Assembly (NCBI GenBank): GCA_934533135.1
Contig: CAKTBG010000003.1
Location: forward strand, 58,774 to 122,773
Length of the DNA: 64,000 nucleotides
Origin: an uncultured Faecalibacterium sp.
Lineage (GTDB): Bacteria; Bacillota; Clostridia; Oscillospirales; Ruminococcaceae
Reading direction: 5' to 3'
The position numbers and the translations under genes are program-made. Below the pieces are notes generated by a model. The model was not told the origin of the DNA, did no database searches, and saw nothing but the letters and a program-made list of their open reading frames with translations. Below are positions 59,983-64,000 of this stretch, piece after piece; the stretch's first letter is position 1, and the number at the start of each line of letters is the position of its first letter.

Positions 59983-60441
59983 TTACAGACGAATCTCGTA
60001 GATGCTGCGCTGTGGCTGCATCCCATAGGCTTCGTATGCACAGCGTGCGGCGGTGTTGTGGCTCCACGCGGTCAGCTCCACCTTCTGTGCCCCCTGTGCG
60101 CGGGCCTGTCGTTCGACTTCCCGGAAGATCATTCGTCCGATGCCCTGCCGCCGGTGTGCTTGATCCACCACCAGCAGGTCGATGTAGGCTGTTTTCTGCG
60201 GTGCCTCTCCGCACCGCTCCAGCAGCGAGACAAAGCAGCAGCCAACGACCGTCAGCCGCTCCTGCACCAGAAATGCCAGAACGTTCTCGTTTTCCAGCAG
60301 CGTTTCAAAGGCCTCCTGCGCCATATAGTGGTCGGCCGGTGCAAACAGATCAGGCCTGCCTTCGACATCCACCTGATGCAGCTGCAACAACAACCGATCC
60401 ACTGCTGCGTAATCTATTTTCCGAATTTTCCGGATCCACAT
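59983..60441 (-). CDS. GNAT family acetyltransferase
   Basis: A 152-residue GNAT protein: IRKIRKIDYAAVDRLLLQLHQ opens the fold, LLVVDQAHRRQGIGRMIFREVER carries the acetyl-CoA loop (RRQGIG), and the C-terminal NTAARCAYEAYGMQP is typical. Related proteins acetylate aminoglycosides, peptides or small amines; no specificity is visible. Confidence 0.88.
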   Translation of the reverse strand: MWIRKIRKIDYAAVDRLLLQLHQVDVEGRPDLFAPADHYMAQEAFETLLENENVLAFLVQERLTVVGCCFVSLLERCGEAPQKTAYIDLLVVDQAHRRQGIGRMIFREVERQARAQGAQKVELTAWSHNTAARCAYEAYGMQPQRSIYEIRL

Positions 60442-60597
60442 CTCATCGCCCTCCCTTACACTTTTTTATCATTATAGTGCGGAATCGGGCGGTTCTGCTA
60501 TCGTTTTTATGCCGGACAATATCAGGATCGTGCCAAAAGCACGGTTTGTTTTCAAACCGTCCGCAGGGTTTGGGCCGAACTTCCCATCCAAAACCGC

Positions 60598-60626
60598 TTG
60601 ATGTTGCCGCCAAAGCATGGTATCCT
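60598..60626 (+). promoter_or_regulatory. Promoter of the RpiB-like gene
   Basis: TTGATG, 17 bp, TATCCT. A separate hairpin, ACGGTTTG-TTTT-CAAACCGT (60541-60560), lies upstream. Confidence 0.5.
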
Positions 60627-60667
60627 AAGTAGTATAGAATTCTATGAGGAAACAGGAGGATTTTTTC

Positions 60668-61303
60668 ATGAAGATCGCACTTATCAACGAAAACAGTCAG
60701 GCCGCGAAGAACGGCATCATTGAGGCTGCGCTGAAAAAGGTCGTGGAGCCGATGGGCCATGAGGTCGTCAACTACGGGATGTACGCAGCCGATGACGCAG
60801 CCCAGCTGACCTATGTGCAGTGCGGCATTCTGGCCGCCATCCTGCTGAACAGCGGCGCAGCCGACTATGTCGTGACCGGCTGCGGCACCGGCGAGGGTGC
60901 CATGCTTGCGTTGAACAGCTTCCCGGGCGTGATCTGCGGCCATGTGGAAGACCCCGTGGATGCGTACACCTTTGCCCACGTCAACGACGGCAACGCCGTG
61001 GCCATGCCCTTTGCCAAGGGCTTCGGCTGGGGCGGTGAGCTGAACCTCGAATACTGCTTTGAGAAGCTGTTCGGCTTTGGCCATGGGCAGGGCTACCCGA
61101 AGGAGCGCGTGGAGCCGGAACAGCGCAACAAGAAGATCCTCGACGGCGTGCGCGCCGCCACCTTTAAGCCGCTGATCGAGTGCCTGAAGAGCATCGATCA
61201 GGACTTGCTGAAGGGTGCCATCGCCGGTGCGAAGTTCCGGGAGCTGTTCTTCGCCTCCTGCAAGGACGAAGAGCTGGCTGCCTACATCCGGAGCCTGCTG
61301 TAA
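60668..61303 (+). CDS. RpiB/LacA/LacB family sugar-phosphate isomerase
   Basis: A 211-residue isomerase of the RpiB fold: VTGCGTGEGAMLALNSFPGVICG is the anionic-sugar-binding glycine loop and HVNDGNAVAMPF the usual following motif. At 211 residues it is longer than RpiB (about 150), with an extended C-terminal helix region, like the tetrose/ketose-phosphate isomerase branch. The exact aldose-ketose pair is unknown. AGGAGG lies upstream; the DUF1622 gene follows 27 bp later. Confidence 0.85.
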   Translation: MKIALINENSQAAKNGIIEAALKKVVEPMGHEVVNYGMYAADDAAQLTYVQCGILAAILLNSGAADYVVTGCGTGEGAMLALNSFPGVICGHVEDPVDAYTFAHVNDGNAVAMPFAKGFGWGGELNLEYCFEKLFGFGHGQGYPKERVEPEQRNKKILDGVRAATFKPLIECLKSIDQDLLKGAIAGAKFRELFFASCKDEELAAYIRSLL

Positions 61304-61330
61304 GCACGCCCCCAAAGGAGAAACGGCCCT

Positions 61331-61720
61331 ATGAGTGCGCTGTATCATTTCAACGAAACGATCTCCTCCGCCTTGGAGCTGTTTCTGGAATCGGCGGTTC
61401 CCCTGATCGCGGCCATCGCCGAGGTCGTGGGGCTTGTCATCATCGTCACCAGCCTTGCCAAGGCCAGCTACCATTATCTGCGGGTCAACCTGTTTCACGA
61501 CAGCTACGACTTCCATCATGAGATGAGCAGTGGGCTGACCACGGCATTGGAGTTCCTGATGTCGGCAGAGATCGCCCGCACCTTCCTGCTGCCGAGTCTG
61601 CAGTCGGTGATCCCGCTGGCGGCCACCTTTGCCCTCCGTGCCCTGATGAGCCTGCTGCTTCATGTGGAAATGCGGGCTTCCCGGGGGGAGCACCACGCAG
61701 AGCCAAAAGCCGGAGATTGA
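61331..61720 (+). CDS. DUF1622 family membrane protein
   Basis: A 129-residue protein with three hydrophobic segments (FLESAVPLIAAIAEVVGLVIIVTSLAKASYHYL, LTTALEFLMSAEIARTFLLPS, VIPLAATFALRALMSLLLHVEM). It matches DUF1622, a family with unknown function often found near stress or transport genes. AAAGGAG lies before the start. Likely co-transcribed with the isomerase gene. Confidence 0.82.
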   Translation: MSALYHFNETISSALELFLESAVPLIAAIAEVVGLVIIVTSLAKASYHYLRVNLFHDSYDFHHEMSSGLTTALEFLMSAEIARTFLLPSLQSVIPLAATFALRALMSLLLHVEMRASRGEHHAEPKAGD

Positions 61721-61792
61721 CTTTTGTTTCCAAACTTTTGCGGTGCCGAAAAAGAGACAATTGGTAAAAACGCCAAAAATGGCATTTCCCTC

Positions 61793-61821
61793 TTGACACC
61801 TTGCCCAAACCGCTCTATACT
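61793..61821 (+). promoter_or_regulatory. Promoter of the ammonium channel gene
   Basis: TTGACA, 17 bp, TATACT. Confidence 0.8.
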
Positions 61822-61837
61822 CGTGCCATCGAAAGCA

Positions 61838-61876
61838 AAGACGCTCGCGGATGCAAGTCCGCTGAGCGTCTTTTTT
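61838..61876 (+). terminator. Leader terminator (attenuator) of the ammonium channel gene
   Basis: GACGCTC...GAGCGTC with an inner CGGA-TGCAAG-TCCG and T6, only about 15-50 nt after the expected transcription start. Full-length mRNA needs readthrough, so control by antitermination is likely. The hexaloop TGCAAG does not match the A1/G4 pattern of ANTAR targets. Confidence 0.75.
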
Positions 61877-62048
61877 CGTTTTCGGGGGTGGGCTGTCCCC
61901 GTGGGATACAGCCATCGGTTCCGGAGGAGATAGAGGGCTTCCGGAGCAGGATTTCTGCGCTGGTGCGTCATTGTGGATGCCTGCGCACGAGTACGGCCGC
62001 CAGTTCTGGCAGACTGGGCGGAACACGCTTTGGGGAGGTATGAGGATC

Positions 62049-63794
62049 ATGTTCAACTCCATAAACACCTGTTGGACGCTGGTGGCAGCGTTCCTTGTCT
62101 ACTTCATGCAGGCCGGTTTCGCCCTGTGTGAAGCGGGCTTTACCCGTGCGAAGAACACGGGCAACATCCTGATGAAGAATATGATGGACTTTTGCATCGG
62201 AACCCCCTGCTACTGGCTCATCGGCTTCGGCCTGATGTTTGGCGGCACGGGTGCCCTGATCGGCGGATTCGACCCCTTTATTCAGGGCGACTATTCGCAT
62301 CTGGGTCTGGACATTCCGCTGTGGGTCTACATCGTCTTCCAGACCGTTTTCTGCGCTACGGCCGCGACCATTGTTTCCGGTTCCATGGCAGAGCGCACCA
62401 ATTTCAAGGCCTACTGCGTTTACTCCGCGGCCATTTCACTGGTGGTCTACCCCATCTGCGGCCATTGGATGTGGGGCGGCGGCTGGCTGCAGAGCATGGG
62501 CTTCCACGACTTTGCCGGTTCTGCAGCGGTCCACAATGTCGGCGGCATCATCGCCATGCTGGGCGCGGCTCTGCTGGGACCCCGCATCGGCAAGTATGAC
62601 AAAGACGGCAACCCCCATGCCATCCCCGGCCACAACCTGACCGCCGGTGCGCTGGGCGTGTTCATCCTCTGGTTCTGCTGGTTCGGCTTCAACGGCGGCT
62701 CTTCGCTGTCGCTGTCCACCGACGAGGCCATGACCATGACGGGTCTGGTCTGCTTCAACACCAACCTTGCGGCTGCGGTCGCAACCTGTGTGACCATGCT
62801 GTTCACATGGAAGCGTTACGGCAAGCCCGATGTCTCCATGACTCTGAACGGCTCTCTGGCCGGTCTGGTCGCCATCACCGCAGGCTGCGATACGGTCACT
62901 CCCTTCGGTGCCTTCTTCATCGGTCTGGTCGCCGGTTTCCTTGTGGTGCTGAGCGTCGAGTTCTTCGATAAGATCGCCAAGATCGATGACCCGGTGGGTG
63001 CGGTTTCGGTCCACTTCGTCAACGGTGTCTGGGGCACCATTGCAGTCGGCCTGTTCTCCAACGGCAGCGATACGGCTTACGCCGGTCTGTTCTACGGCGG
63101 CGGCCTGTCGCAGCTGGGCATCCAGCTTCTGGGTCTTGTCACCGTCGATGTGTATGTTCTGGTCGTGATGTTCGTCGTCTTTAAGATCATCGACAAGACC
63201 ATCGGCCTGCGCGTTCCCGCTGAGGTCGAGATCGACGGCCTTGACATCCACGAGCACGGTCTGGCTTCTGCTTACGCTGGCTTCTCCATCTCCGACGCCA
63301 ACGCAGCCGCCATGTCGCCCAATGAGAACACCGATCTGGGCGAGGACGACATCGCCAAGGCATCCGCCAAGCAGATCGACGCGGCGGTGCCCGTTACCCG
63401 GGAGCCGGAGCCGGTCATCCACGACGGCGTGTACGACACCGGGATGCACAAGGTGTCCATCATTGCCAAGCTGAGCAAGTTCGATCAGCTCAAGACCGCA
63501 CTGAACGATCTGGGCGTGACCGGCATGACCGTCACGCAGGTCATGGGCTGCGGCATCCAGAAGGGCACCAGCGAGAAATACCGCGGTGTGCCGGTGGATA
63601 CGACCCTGCTGCCCAAGATCAAGGTGGAGGTCATCGTCTCCAAGATCTCGGTGGACGCCGTGGTGGACGCCGCCAAGAAAGCCCTTTACACCGGTCACAT
63701 CGGCGATGGCAAGATCTTCGTCTACAATGTGACCCGGGTCGTCAAGATCCGCACCGGCGAAGAGGATTTCGCCGCACTTCAGGACGTGGAGTGA
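62049..63794 (+). CDS. amtB: Ammonium channel fused to a PII signalling domain
   Basis: A 581-residue fusion. Residues 1 to about 400 form an 11-segment Amt channel with the twin His pore (VHNVGGIIAM and VSVHFVNGVWGTI). After a cytoplasmic linker, residues about 466-575 are a PII (GlnK) protein: MHKVSIIAKLSKFDQLKTAL, T-loop GIQKGTSEKYRGVPVDTTLLPK, and B-loop TGHIGDGKIFVYNV. The uridylylated Tyr51 of enteric PII is replaced (Val), while the ATP-binding GDGK is kept. PII normally plugs Amt when nitrogen is plentiful; fusion would make this gating permanent and stoichiometric. I start at 62049, because GGGGAGG is only 1 nt from the ATG at 62040. Confidence 0.93.
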   Translation: MFNSINTCWTLVAAFLVYFMQAGFALCEAGFTRAKNTGNILMKNMMDFCIGTPCYWLIGFGLMFGGTGALIGGFDPFIQGDYSHLGLDIPLWVYIVFQTVFCATAATIVSGSMAERTNFKAYCVYSAAISLVVYPICGHWMWGGGWLQSMGFHDFAGSAAVHNVGGIIAMLGAALLGPRIGKYDKDGNPHAIPGHNLTAGALGVFILWFCWFGFNGGSSLSLSTDEAMTMTGLVCFNTNLAAAVATCVTMLFTWKRYGKPDVSMTLNGSLAGLVAITAGCDTVTPFGAFFIGLVAGFLVVLSVEFFDKIAKIDDPVGAVSVHFVNGVWGTIAVGLFSNGSDTAYAGLFYGGGLSQLGIQLLGLVTVDVYVLVVMFVVFKIIDKTIGLRVPAEVEIDGLDIHEHGLASAYAGFSISDANAAAMSPNENTDLGEDDIAKASAKQIDAAVPVTREPEPVIHDGVYDTGMHKVSIIAKLSKFDQLKTALNDLGVTGMTVTQVMGCGIQKGTSEKYRGVPVDTTLLPKIKVEVIVSKISVDAVVDAAKKALYTGHIGDGKIFVYNVTRVVKIRTGEEDFAALQDVE

Positions 63795-63882
63795 TCGCAA
63801 CTGCTTGTCCCGCTTTTACAGCGTGACGATAAATGTTCTCCTTTTTTCTCCTTTTTCCTTTTTCTGATCCGAATGGCAACCG

Positions 63883-63921
63883 AAAACCCTGCTCCTTCCG
63901 CACAAAGGAGCAGGGTTTTTC
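63883..63921 (+). terminator. Terminator of the ammonium channel gene
   Basis: AAAACCCTGCTCCTT against AAGGAGCAGGGTTTT, then T. Confidence 0.9.
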
Positions 63922-63930
63922 CGGTTGGGT

Positions 63931-64000
63931 AGCTTGAGCGAGCGACAACCACCAGCTCCGCTGGTGGAATAAAAACGGCTTTAGCCCTAGACAAAGAGAA
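63931..64000. mobile_element. Possible left end of an IS200/IS605-type element
   Basis: CCACCAG-CTCCG-CTGGTGG (63949-63967) is a perfect subterminal-like hairpin and GGCT-TT-AGCC follows (63977-63986). Short palindromes of this kind mark IS200/IS605 ends and often precede tnpA. The window stops before any coding sequence, so this is tentative. Confidence 0.35.

Larger units (their letters stand above)
61721..62048 (+). other. Leader region of the ammonium channel, 328 bp
   Basis: It contains the promoter at 61793, an early terminator at 61838-61876 and about 170 nt more before the coding start. An inner TGGGCTGTCCCCGTGGGATACAGCCATCGG hairpin-rich stretch follows the terminator. No coding frame is supported. 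Confidence 0.6.

Noticed and set aside
61838..61876. ANTAR-type antitermination target before amtB
   Set aside because: A hexaloop is present but its bases (TGCAAG) lack the conserved A at position 1 and G at position 4.

Overview
The window is GC-rich DNA from a Gram-positive anaerobic gut Firmicute. Gene content, the RRxFLK-type lipoprotein signals, amino-acid usage and a family of short GC-rich interspersed hairpin repeats all fit the Faecalibacterium/Gemmiger group of the Oscillospiraceae (Ruminococcaceae). That placement is inference; no rRNA or tRNA gene was found. Genes are dense, with consensus vegetative promoters (TTGACA, 17 bp, TATAAT) and clear intrinsic terminators.

Layout. 1-4543: end of a BioY biotin transporter, a DUF1284 protein, a GntR/membrane-protein pair under a palindromic operator, and an Xaa-Pro aminopeptidase. 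4708-12801: a sugar-acid or 2-hydroxyacid locus (GntP permease, two-subunit UxaA-type lyase, a LarA-type nickel-pincer epimerase, glycerate 2-kinase, GarR-like reductase, FadR-type regulator). 12842-18444: glycosyltransferase, LytTR regulator, HAD phosphatase, and a patatin translationally coupled to an atypical PTS Enzyme I. 18520-19440: two tandem copies of what looks like a type I toxin-antitoxin module, each with a 37-44 aa membrane peptide, an SD-sequestering hairpin and a convergent consensus promoter for an antisense RNA. 19731-22385: a large repetitive surface protein. 22583-24314: rsmE and prmA.

24633-28781 is an N-acetylglucosamine operon (PTS permease, nagB, nagA, acetyltransferase). 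29063-30160 holds two small lipoproteins. 30419-35164 is pstSCAB-phoU plus an AraC-type regulator. 35285-40117 carries an acetyltransferase, SstT, an ECF S-component behind a leader with competing terminator and antiterminator hairpins, and a split transketolase. 40196-43802: LysR regulator, a divergent surface flavoprotein reductase with a flavinylation site, and thioredoxin. 43951-45838: an unknown protein and an Rpn-type nuclease bounded by 66-bp direct repeats.

46121-54609 is one long histidine operon with every pathway step: a HisZ-HisG fusion, then hisD-C-B-H-A-F-IE and a PHP histidinol-phosphatase. It starts at a promoter whose spacer is an 18-bp perfect palindrome and is interrupted twice by the interspersed repeat. 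54693-63794: MATE transporter, SDR, 6-phospho-beta-glucosidase, membrane proteins, RpiB-like isomerase, DUF1622 protein, and an ammonium channel fused to a PII domain behind an attenuator-like leader. The last 60 bases may be the end of an IS200/IS605-type element.

The best candidate for an undescribed system is the tandem toxin-antitoxin region. The LarA/UxaA/glycerate-kinase pathway, the ECF leader and the Enzyme I lacking a metal ligand come next. Long open frames antisense to real genes are common here because of the GC content and are left out.
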